Assembly (NCBI GenBank): GCA_023663805.1 | Contig: JAMPGR010000001.1 | Location: 1,040,066 to 1,104,065 of the forward strand | Source of the DNA: Clostridium sp. | GTDB lineage: Bacteria; Bacteroidota; Bacteroidia; Bacteroidales; Muribaculaceae | Length of the DNA: 64,000 bases | Direction of reading: 5' to 3' | Shown here: positions 33,795 to 40,885 of the stretch, piece after piece | Layout: each line of letters starts with the position of its first letter | How positions within the stretch are numbered: position 1 is the stretch's first letter | Notes under the pieces: model-generated | What the model saw: only the letters and a program-made list of their open reading frames with translations | The model's database searches: none | What the model was told of the DNA's origin: nothing | Program-made: the position numbers and the translations under genes

Positions 33795-34330
33795 AGGAAG
33801 AAATTATCATAGCCGGTTTCGGCGGACAGGGTGTCCTGTCGATGGGCAAGATCCTGGCCTACGCAGGACTGATGGACAATCTCGAGATAACCTGGATGCC
33901 CTCCTACGGCCCCGAGCAACGCGGCGGAACAGCCAACGTAACCGTCATTCTGAGCGACCAGCAGATCAGTTCGCCCGTGCTCGATTCGTTCGACACGGCC
34001 GTCATCCTGAACCAGCAGAGCCTCGACAAATTCGAGTCGAAAGTCAAGCCCGGCGGGACGCTGATCTATGACCCCTACGGTATCCATCATCTCCCGACCC
34101 GAACCGACATCCGCGTCGTTCCGGTCAACGCGATGGAAGCCACCTTCGAAATGAAGAGTTCGAAGACCTACAATATGGTTCTGCTCGGGGCTCTTCTGAA
34201 GGTTCGTCCGGTCGTTCCGGTCGATGCGGTCATGGCCGGTCTGAAGAAGACTCTCCCCGAACGCCATCATCATCTTCTCCCGCTCAACCGCGAGGCGATC
34301 ATGAAGGGGATGTCGCTCGTCGGGGAATAA
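33791..34330 (+). CDS. korC: 2-oxoacid:ferredoxin oxidoreductase gamma subunit
   Basis: This 179-aa subunit matches the pyruvate/ketoisovalerate oxidoreductase gamma domain: IIIAGFGGQGVLSMGKILAYAG at the start, SYGPEQRGGTANVTVILSD, and a final helical part. It joins the alpha/beta/delta subunits in the complex. It is the last of the four tightly packed genes; a separate small ferredoxin follows after 117 bp with its own promoter-like element. Confidence 0.94.
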
Positions 34331-34384
34331 AGACGTTTTTTGACATTTTTTGGCCTAAAAAGTCCGTAATTCAAAAAACTTCCG

Positions 34385-34392
34385 TACATTTG
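34385..34392 (+). promoter_or_regulatory. -7 element of the ferredoxin gene
   Basis: TACATTTG matches the consensus and lies 55 bp before the ferredoxin ATG. No -33 TTTG is found at 19-21 bp. It suggests the ferredoxin is expressed independently of the kor operon. Confidence 0.55.
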
Positions 34393-34447
34393 CACCGTAA
34401 TTATTCTATCCAAACATTTGTAACAATATCCAAACAAAAGAAAAACT

Positions 34448-34618
34448 ATGGCTTACGTTATTACCGACCGCTGCATCGCTTGCGGCACCTGTCTTCCCGT
34501 CTGCCCGGTAGAGGCTATCTCCGAAGGTGATATCTACCACATCGACCCCGATACCTGCATCGAATGCGGCAGCTGCGCTGAAGTTTGCCCCAACGACGCA
34601 ATCGAACCGGGCGCATAA
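34448..34618 (+). CDS. Small 2[4Fe-4S] ferredoxin
   Basis: A 56-aa protein of clostridial type: MAYVITDRCIACGTCLPVCP gives the first cluster motif CxxCxxCxxxCP, and CIECGSCAEVCP the second. It is the likely electron acceptor of the KorDABC complex just upstream. The size, the eight cysteines and the position between a promoter-like element and a strong terminator leave little doubt. Confidence 0.96.
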   Translation: MAYVITDRCIACGTCLPVCPVEAISEGDIYHIDPDTCIECGSCAEVCPNDAIEPGA

Positions 34619-34666
34619 AACAGACACTCTACAAAATAGCATTGAGACCCGCCTAACGGTCTCCAG

Positions 34667-34695
34667 GCCCCGGGCTGACACGGCCCGGGGCTTTG
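34667..34695 (+). terminator. Terminator of the ferredoxin gene
   Basis: A 9-bp GC stem GCCCCGGGC/GCCCGGGGC (34667-34675 and 34683-34691) with a 7-nt loop is followed by TTTGTT, 48 bp after the stop. Confidence 0.85.
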
Positions 34696-34758
34696 TTGTA
34701 GTATAAACAACCGAAGGGATTATTGGATATCAGAGAGTTAAACTATTGGAGCGGGTAC

Positions 34759-34826
34759 AAAAAAAATTGATTGTCTTCGCGACAACCAATCTTCGTTAAC
34801 CTTAAATCTAATACCATGAAAAACAC
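34759..34826 (-). ncRNA. Candidate small RNA with own promoter and terminator (Bacteroidales-1-like)
   Basis: On the minus strand, TAATTTTG (34838-34831) is followed within about 65 nt by a 9-bp hairpin (TTGGTTGTC/GACAATCAA with one G-U pair, 34789-34767, GCGAA loop) and eight U residues (34766-34759). That is an ideal rho-independent terminator. No ORF fits in between. From memory the sequence (GTGTTTTTCATGGTATTAG, then ATTTAAGGTTAAC) resembles a repeated small RNA of Bacteroidales, perhaps the Bacteroidales-1 family, but I cannot verify that. The hairpin also lies where the terminator of the PCMD gene (stop at 34894) would be expected, so it may simply end that transcript. Confidence 0.5.
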
Positions 34827-34893
34827 GGTGCAAAATTACTGTTTTTTTCGGTATCGGAATATTACGGGGCTAAAAAAATCGCATCGCTTAACA

Positions 34894-35859
34894 TTATTTA
34901 ACCAAAAAACCAGCGTTGTCGACGTAGAACGTCAGTCCGGGTGTTCCGATATATGGCTCCCCGTTTCCGGCGCTGAACATAACGACAACATGGGTCGGGA
35001 CGGCGTCGGGCGAATCCCACCCCTCCTCGACAACCGGTTTCATTTCGCCATGGGAGTTGCGTGCCCAATAGGCGTTATCAGTCCTAAGTCCAAGCCATGA
35101 GAGATTCTTGTCGGCTGAGACATCGCCGTAGACAAGCGGCACCTGATGGCCGTTGACCCACGAAGAAGTCCCCTTCGTGAAGATTTCTCCGCCAGTTGCG
35201 ACACGCTTCGCGTGGAGATTGCCGTCAGGGGTCTCCCAGCGACGCTGAAGCAGAACGAAAGCAACCGGAGTATCTCGTCCCTGCAGTGTCTTCTTGCCGC
35301 CGAACCCTGAGGATTTTATGCGGGTGTTCTCTGTCGGCATATCGACTTTATAGTCGAAAACCAGAGCCTTTGGACGCTTGGTGTAGGGCATCCCGACCTC
35401 CATCTTCGAGTATGGATTTTTCGTCGAACTGATTGGCTCGTTCATCTTCCCGAGAAAGACCGATCCGGCGACCATAACGTCCATATTAATTATTCCGAGA
35501 GCCTTGACCCGTTCCAATTCCGAACACAGTTTGGCGCATTTGTCTGAACCGGAGCGAACTTCGGGGTAGACGGCATTGGACCCTTTAGTAACGCCCGAGA
35601 CATGGGCGTAGACATTGCTCGTTGCCCATGGTGAACCGCCTGAAGGGACGTAGGCTTTGTTCCCATCTATTGTCCTTGTCGGCCCGATTGCGTAGACCGT
35701 TTTGTCGTGACCGCCGATGATGAACGATTCGTGGAGCGTTCGGGTCACCCAGTTGTTGAAATCGCCGAACGGAATCGGTTCGAATCCGGGAGTCGCGCCG
35801 CGGGTGCCTATCGCGGCCAGGAGAGCCGCCGATATGATTGCATATACCTTTCTTTTCAT
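34894..35859 (-). CDS. PCMD-domain exported protein (putative carbohydrate-binding)
   Basis: This 321-aa protein has a short signal peptide (KRKVYAIISAALLAAIGTRG, residues 2-21). It contains features of the PCMD (putative carbohydrate metabolism) domain found in Bacteroidales: GFEPIPFGDFNNW, then MEVGMPYTKRPKALVFDYKVD, followed by a beta-sandwich ending LTFYVDNAGFLV. Such proteins are often surface proteins near glycan genes. Here it is next to envelope genes and not to a Sus locus. No catalytic residues are suggested. A -7 element lies just upstream. Confidence 0.8.
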   Translation of the reverse strand: MKRKVYAIISAALLAAIGTRGATPGFEPIPFGDFNNWVTRTLHESFIIGGHDKTVYAIGPTRTIDGNKAYVPSGGSPWATSNVYAHVSGVTKGSNAVYPEVRSGSDKCAKLCSELERVKALGIINMDVMVAGSVFLGKMNEPISSTKNPYSKMEVGMPYTKRPKALVFDYKVDMPTENTRIKSSGFGGKKTLQGRDTPVAFVLLQRRWETPDGNLHAKRVATGGEIFTKGTSSWVNGHQVPLVYGDVSADKNLSWLGLRTDNAYWARNSHGEMKPVVEEGWDSPDAVPTHVVVMFSAGNGEPYIGTPGLTFYVDNAGFLVK

Positions 35860-35869
35860 AATCGTGATG

Positions 35870-35877
35870 CAAAATTA
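35870..35877 (-). promoter_or_regulatory. -7 element of the PCMD gene
   Basis: TAATTTTG on the minus strand lies 10 bp before the ATG, without an obvious -33 element. The leader would be very short. Confidence 0.5.
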
Positions 35878-35890
35878 ACTAAAAATATGT

Positions 35891-36781
35891 TTAGAATGTA
35901 ACCGTCAGGGCTAAACCAGCGTATCCTCCGCCAAATTGCGGCGACAGGTTGACGGTTGTCGACGTTTTGTCCAATTCGTGGTCGCGACACCAGTGGCGCT
36001 GGTCGCCGCGGAAGTAGCCTATCAATTCGTTAACCGGATCAACGAGGAAGGCGAGGAAATAACCGAGGAATTTCGACCCGAGAACCCGATAGTTGTTCCG
36101 GAGAATTGCCCTCTTGGCCAGATAGAACCCCTCGCCGAAGATCGAACCGATGACCGGGGTGACAACAAGATCCTGGACCGACGGAATCTCCATAAAGCAC
36201 TCGACACCATACTCCCAGAAGAATGTCGATATACAGAAACTGTAGAGGAACGACCCCCAGACATTGAAGCCGCAAGAACGTGCGCTCATATAATAGGCCG
36301 CGCCTCCGTAGGGGTGGAGTATCCCGTTGAAAATAAATTTGTCGCCGTCCCAGACCGGTCCCTCGTGGAAATGTTTCCGGTAGCGTTCCCACATACTGTT
36401 GTGTTTCTGCTCCGAGCGGCTCCAGGCTGTTGACTCCTCCGGCAGAAGTTCGAGGATCACGAGAGTCGCGGCCCCTCCGGCGACCAGCACACCGGTGTTC
36501 CCCATCAGACGCCCCCAGTTGGCGTAGGATTCGGTCATCGAATAGGGCATGTCATAGATATTCGGTTTCTTTTTCTTCGACGGCTTTTCGACGGCAGTCC
36601 CGGTCACGGCGGTCATCGCCGTATCAGTCAGGAGAACCGTCATTTTTTCGATCTGTATTTCTTCGGGGCCGGTCTGATTGTCGATCTCCCCGTTAGGCTC
36701 AGCGTCCAGTGTCAATGCGAATGCGATGAATGCCGAAAGGCATCCAATGAGCCTCTTTATGTCAGTTGTGCTCATTTTCAT
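35891..36781 (-). CDS. DUF3943 family outer-membrane-associated protein
   Basis: The start chosen is the ATG at 36781 (296 aa), giving an N-terminal hydrophobic signal (IKRLIGCLSAFIAFALTLDA); the open frame upstream crosses into the divergent gene's promoter. The region SYANWGRLMGNTGVLVAGGAATLVILELLPE (about 108-138), the aromatic-rich WERYRKHFHEGPVWDGDKFIFNGILHPYGGAAYYM and a C-terminal membrane/barrel-like end (FGGGYAGLALTVTF) are typical of DUF3943. The function is unknown. It is encoded divergently from an Omp85-like barrel gene, so an envelope role is likely. Confidence 0.75.
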   Translation of the reverse strand: MKMSTTDIKRLIGCLSAFIAFALTLDAEPNGEIDNQTGPEEIQIEKMTVLLTDTAMTAVTGTAVEKPSKKKKPNIYDMPYSMTESYANWGRLMGNTGVLVAGGAATLVILELLPEESTAWSRSEQKHNSMWERYRKHFHEGPVWDGDKFIFNGILHPYGGAAYYMSARSCGFNVWGSFLYSFCISTFFWEYGVECFMEIPSVQDLVVTPVIGSIFGEGFYLAKRAILRNNYRVLGSKFLGYFLAFLVDPVNELIGYFRGDQRHWCRDHELDKTSTTVNLSPQFGGGYAGLALTVTF

Positions 36782-36898
36782 AGTTGTTACGTGTATATTT
36801 CTGACATTGTAACACGTTCGTAACGCTTTTGTATCTGCCGTTAACTCTTTTTTTTTTTTCGAAAATTCCACTTTTCGGTTCTCCTCAACCTTTTTCGC

Positions 36899-36906
36899 TA
36901 ATTTTG
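36899..36906 (+). promoter_or_regulatory. -7 element of the Omp85-like gene
   Basis: TAATTTTG lies 13 bp before the ATG, so the leader would be short. The nearest -33-like TTTC is 22 bp upstream. The rest of 36782-36898 holds only a 13-nt T-run and no other recognisable element. Confidence 0.5.
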
Positions 36907-36919
36907 CGTTGCTATTTAT

Positions 36920-38098
36920 ATGAGAGCGACGAGACGACTGAAATTCATCACAACGACCGGTCTTATGCTGCTTACAGTCCAGACTTCCTTCGCGAGACCG
37001 GAGCAGACCGATTCGGCAACGACCGATTCGGCCAATCATCGTTCAGGTCTGATTCAGCGCGTCATCGACTATTTCGCCAAAGCGAACGTTCCGAAGGAGG
37101 ACGGAAAGATCGACATTTCGGTTATCGGCGGTCCGCACTACTCTTCGGAGGAAAAATTCGGCATCGGACTTGTTGCCGCCGCCCACTACGGAAAAACAAT
37201 CACCGACGGAGATATAGACCTCCACTCCGACGTCGCCCTCTACAGCGACTTCACGACCTCCGGGAGCGTCAAGATCGGAATCAACGGAACGCATATCTTC
37301 CCTGAAGACCGCCGCCGCATCCCCTATGACATCTCCTTCGCCTACGAACCGTCACGCTACTGGGGCGTCGGCTTCGAATATGGAAAGTTCGCTGACCGCT
37401 ACACGAAATACAAACGTCTGTCGCTGAACTTCCAGGCGTCATACCAATGGCGCGTCAGGGACGATGTCTTCGTAGGTCCGTCGGTGACGGTCCGGACTGT
37501 CGCCTCGAACAGGATTGCCAACCGCGAAATATGGAACGGACAAACTACCCACACCGCCTCTATGGGCGCCGGAATCACCCTGACCTACGACTCGCGCGAC
37601 AACATGACGGCGCCCCGCCGCGGCACAAACGTCGGGTTGACGGCGCAGACCTTCCCGCAGTTGTTCGGAAACGCGACCCATTCGTTCCTGCTGCTCGAAG
37701 GCTATATTAACCACTACCGGAGGTTCTGGCACCGCGGCATCCTGGCGATGCGGTTCCATGCCTCGATGAGTTGCGGAGAGACCCCCTGGACGATGATGCC
37801 GACCTTCGGCGGCAGCAGTTTCATGCGGGGCTACTTCGACGGACGATTCATCGACAAAAACGAGATGGACCTGACGGTCGAACTGCGACAGCGCGTCTTC
37901 CGCCGCAGCGGTGTCGCCCTCTGGGTCGGCGCTGCGACCGTTTTTCCGAAATTTTCATCCATGAGGATCCGCCGTATTCTTCCGAACGCCGGAATCGGCT
38001 ACCGCTGGGAATTCAAACGTAACACCAATGTCCGTATCGACTTTGGCTTCGGCCGCGGCGAGACCGGATTCGTATTCAATATCAATGAAGCATTCTAA
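36920..38098 (+). CDS. POTRA-less Omp85/BamA-like outer-membrane barrel
   Basis: A 392-aa protein with a signal peptide (to about residue 25) and no POTRA domains. The barrel strands include FGIGLVAAAHYGK, GVGFEYGKFADRY, ITLTYDSRDNMTAPRRGTNVGL (the Omp85 DSRD-type strand) and FMRGYFDGRFIDKNEMDLTVELRQRVF, which contains the VRGY-like lid motif. It ends with a typical C-terminal strand (FVFNINEAF). The family inserts or secretes proteins, but POTRA-less members may be simple patatin- or phosphatase-linked translocators. It overlaps the EptA-like gene by 14 bp, so the two are coupled. Confidence 0.85.
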   Translation: MRATRRLKFITTTGLMLLTVQTSFARPEQTDSATTDSANHRSGLIQRVIDYFAKANVPKEDGKIDISVIGGPHYSSEEKFGIGLVAAAHYGKTITDGDIDLHSDVALYSDFTTSGSVKIGINGTHIFPEDRRRIPYDISFAYEPSRYWGVGFEYGKFADRYTKYKRLSLNFQASYQWRVRDDVFVGPSVTVRTVASNRIANREIWNGQTTHTASMGAGITLTYDSRDNMTAPRRGTNVGLTAQTFPQLFGNATHSFLLLEGYINHYRRFWHRGILAMRFHASMSCGETPWTMMPTFGGSSFMRGYFDGRFIDKNEMDLTVELRQRVFRRSGVALWVGAATVFPKFSSMRIRRILPNAGIGYRWEFKRNTNVRIDFGFGRGETGFVFNINEAF

Positions 38099-39797
38099 CC
38101 CGTCAAACCGATCGAAATCCGCCAGCACCGTGCTGCCGGTCACCCTCTTCCTCTGGTATCTCGCCGCGCTCGTCGTGCCGAACGTCTGGCTGTCGCTGAC
38201 CGAACATTTCGGAATCGCGGCAGCCATAGCGAACATACTGCTGCCGCTCGGGGTCTTCTGGCTTCTGCTCTCGCTGAGCCGCAATGTCGGGCGAACCGTC
38301 CTGCTGATGCTCCCTTTCGCGTTTCTCGCCGCGTTCCAGCTTGTTCTACTGAATCTCTACGGCCGCTCGGTCATCGCCGTCGACATGTTTCTCAACCTCG
38401 TGACGACCAACCCGACCGAAGCGGGAGAACTCCTGTCCAACATGCTCCCGTCGATGGGCCAGATTGTCGTTCTCTATGTTGTTCCCCTTGTCGGGGCGGT
38501 CATCGGGCTCTGCCGGGGATGGCGTCTGCCGGAAAGATTTATGATTTACCAGCGCCGTCTGTCGGCCCTGACGGCGATAGCAGGCGTCGCCGCCTTCACC
38601 GTCGCCATGATCCTCGGTAGCCGCCCGAGCCGCGACCTGTTTCCGGTCAACGCCGTGTCGAACGCCATGACGGCGGCCCGGCGTGTCTCCGAGTCGGAAA
38701 ACTATCTTTCGACCTCGGCCGGATTCCGATCCGGAGCCACCGCGACCCACCCCGACTCGGTCCGCGAGGTCTATGTCGCCGTCGTCGGCGAGACATCCCG
38801 CGGCGACAACTGGCAACTCGGGGGTTACGGCCGGCCGACAAATACGGCGCTCTCGCGCCGCGACCGCGTCGTCTATTTTCCGAACGCGCTGACCGAATCG
38901 AACACGACCCACAAGAGCGTTCCGATGCTGCTGTCCCATCTCGACGCCCGGACCTTCGCCGACTCGCTGAACTACGTGACCAGCGTGCTCCGAACCTTCT
39001 CCGACGCCGGATTCGCGACACGCTTCGTCTCGGCCCAGCAGCATAACGGCTCCTATATCGACTTCTTCGGAGAGCAGGCTGACACGGCCCTGTTCCTCGC
39101 CGACACTGACAATCCGGTCTCCGGGGAAAAGGACCGAGACCTGCGCCTGCTCGGCGAACTCGACCGTATTCTCTGCCAGCGCGGATGGCGGAAACTCTTT
39201 GTCGTCCTCCACACCTACGGGTCACACTACAACTACGCCGACCGCTATGACGACCGATTCAGGCGTTTCACCCCCGACTCCCAGATCGACGCCGAGGCGC
39301 GCCGCCGTACGGAACTGATCAACGCCTACGACAACACGATCGTCAAGACCGATTCGCTGCTGGCCGGGATAATCGACCGTCTCGAGGCCGAGGGGTGTCC
39401 CGCTGCGATGGTCTACACGAGCGACCACGGCGAGGATATCTTCGACGACAGCCGCGGACTGTTTCTCCACGCCTCCCCCGTCCCGAGTTACTGGCAGGTC
39501 CATGTCCCCTTCCTCGTATGGAGTTCCGCTTCCTACGGCGAACTGTGGCCCGGGAAAGCCGAAGCGCTATCGGCCAACCGGTCGAAGGATGTCTCGTCGA
39601 GCCGGAGTTTCAGCCAGACTCTGACCGATATGGCCGGAATACGGAGCCGAATCTCACGCCCCGCAGAGTCAGTTGCTTCGGCCGGGTACTGCCTCGACTC
39701 TCCCCTCCTCTACCTGACCGATCTGAACGAAGCAGTTCCCCTCGACTCCGGCCTCCTCGACCGCGAAGACCTCGACGCTATGAAAAAAAATCGCTGA
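38085..39797 (+). CDS. EptA-like phosphoethanolamine transferase
   Basis: The start at 38085 gives 570 aa and overlaps the Omp85-like gene by 14 bp. Four to five N-terminal TM helices (TLFLWYLAALVV; IAAAIANILLPLGVFWLLL; LLMLPFAFLAAFQ; MGQIVVLYVVPLVG; LTAIAGVAAFTVAM) precede a periplasmic sulfatase-fold domain. Visible are VVGETSRGDNWQLGGYGRPTN, the likely nucleophile Thr region SNTTHKSVPML, HTYGSHYNY and YTSDHGEDIFD. Such enzymes add phosphoethanolamine to lipid A or core sugars and alter polymyxin and defensin sensitivity. The substrate is inferred from the family. Confidence 0.9.
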   Translation: MKHSNPSNRSKSASTVLPVTLFLWYLAALVVPNVWLSLTEHFGIAAAIANILLPLGVFWLLLSLSRNVGRTVLLMLPFAFLAAFQLVLLNLYGRSVIAVDMFLNLVTTNPTEAGELLSNMLPSMGQIVVLYVVPLVGAVIGLCRGWRLPERFMIYQRRLSALTAIAGVAAFTVAMILGSRPSRDLFPVNAVSNAMTAARRVSESENYLSTSAGFRSGATATHPDSVREVYVAVVGETSRGDNWQLGGYGRPTNTALSRRDRVVYFPNALTESNTTHKSVPMLLSHLDARTFADSLNYVTSVLRTFSDAGFATRFVSAQQHNGSYIDFFGEQADTALFLADTDNPVSGEKDRDLRLLGELDRILCQRGWRKLFVVLHTYGSHYNYADRYDDRFRRFTPDSQIDAEARRRTELINAYDNTIVKTDSLLAGIIDRLEAEGCPAAMVYTSDHGEDIFDDSRGLFLHASPVPSYWQVHVPFLVWSSASYGELWPGKAEALSANRSKDVSSSRSFSQTLTDMAGIRSRISRPAESVASAGYCLDSPLLYLTDLNEAVPLDSGLLDREDLDAMKKNR

Positions 39798-39823
39798 CTA
39801 CTTTCGCAGTCAGCGATTTTTTT
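39783..39823. terminator. Bidirectional terminator overlapping both stop codons
   Basis: A 16-bp perfect stem (aaaaaaatcgctgact / agtcagcgattttttt) spans the EptA-like stop (39795-39797) and abuts the M28 peptidase stop (39822-39824). It serves both convergent genes. Confidence 0.88.
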
Positions 39824-40877
39824 AGAATTTTTCGTTTGCCAGATTCCAGAGATTCAGGAAGGCGGCGCGGGTTATGTCGACCGTTTTGTCCCAGTTGATC
39901 CGGTCGGCGTGGTCAGAAGGCTGGTGGTAGTCCGGGTGCCAGTCGGTGTGGTACCAGATAATCGGGATATCGCGTTTGGCGAACGACCCCTGGTCACCTC
40001 CTCCAACCGGGCGGTCCCAGGCACGATAGTCGGGATCGAGGTGGAGCCCACGTTCGGCGATGTCGTTGCGAAGCCACTGTTCGAAGACAGGATAGGCTTC
40101 CGTATAGAAATAGACGACATGCTCGGGGTTGTCCTCCCGGTTGTTCCGGCCGATCATATCGAAGTTGAGATATCCCTTGATCTTCGACAGGTCGGGGAAA
40201 TTCAGGACGAAATGTTCCGAGCCGAGAAGACCCTTCTCCTCTCCGTCCCAGAGAGCGAAGATAACCGTACGCTCCGGCTGCACACCGCTTTCGACGAATG
40301 CGCGTGCGATCTGAAGCACGGCAGCCACGCCCGAGGCGTTGTCGTCGGCGCCGTTATAGATCTGGTCACCGTCGAGAAGCGGATCGACGCCGAGATGGTC
40401 GTAGTGGGCTCCGATGATTACGATCTCGTCGGGGTTCTTCCCCTCGATCTTGCCGAGAACGTTACGAAGGGAGATCTTCTGATGGACCTGTTCTTTCAGC
40501 GCAGCGATCGAATCGGGGTGGACCTGCCAGCGTCCGCGTTTCTGACGTTCCGTATGATATGCGTCGAAAGGCTGGAAATAGGTCGAGTCATTCCAGGGCT
40601 GGATTCCGAGAGCCATCAACTGCGATGCGCAGTAGTTGCCGGCAACCCGTCCGCTTTCGTAACCTGCTTCGCGACCACGCAATTCGTCGCTCGCCAGAAA
40701 GCCGATGTGGGCTTCGGCAGTCTGGCGGTTGATCGAATTGTAGGCCTTTTCCTTGACCATTACCGGAAAATTCACCTTGACGCCATCTTTCGGCCGGGCG
40801 GCCTGAGAGGGCAGCGAAGCGGCGCCCATAAGCGACAGGGCAACAGTCAGGAATATCGATTTAGGGTTAAGCATCAT
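39822..40877 (-). CDS. M28-family zinc aminopeptidase
   Basis: A 351-aa secreted peptidase with a signal peptide (to about residue 26). Zinc ligands appear in the M28 order: HYDHLG (first His), NGADDNASG (Asp), DGEEKGLLGSEHF (catalytic Glu then Glu ligand), followed by FDMIGR (Asp) and the C-terminal WYHTDWHPDYHQPSDH (His). It would remove N-terminal amino acids from peptides in the periplasm. It starts 8 bp after the GH20 hexosaminidase gene and shares its promoter. Confidence 0.94.
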   Translation of the reverse strand: MMLNPKSIFLTVALSLMGAASLPSQAARPKDGVKVNFPVMVKEKAYNSINRQTAEAHIGFLASDELRGREAGYESGRVAGNYCASQLMALGIQPWNDSTYFQPFDAYHTERQKRGRWQVHPDSIAALKEQVHQKISLRNVLGKIEGKNPDEIVIIGAHYDHLGVDPLLDGDQIYNGADDNASGVAAVLQIARAFVESGVQPERTVIFALWDGEEKGLLGSEHFVLNFPDLSKIKGYLNFDMIGRNNREDNPEHVVYFYTEAYPVFEQWLRNDIAERGLHLDPDYRAWDRPVGGGDQGSFAKRDIPIIWYHTDWHPDYHQPSDHADRINWDKTVDITRAAFLNLWNLANEKF

Positions 40878-40885
40878 GGTGCGGA

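Noticed and set aside
34771..35100. Plus-strand ORF (109 codons) across the small RNA region and the PCMD gene end
   Set aside because: The second half is antisense to the PCMD gene; the ATG at 34816 lies in the candidate small RNA and no domain is visible.
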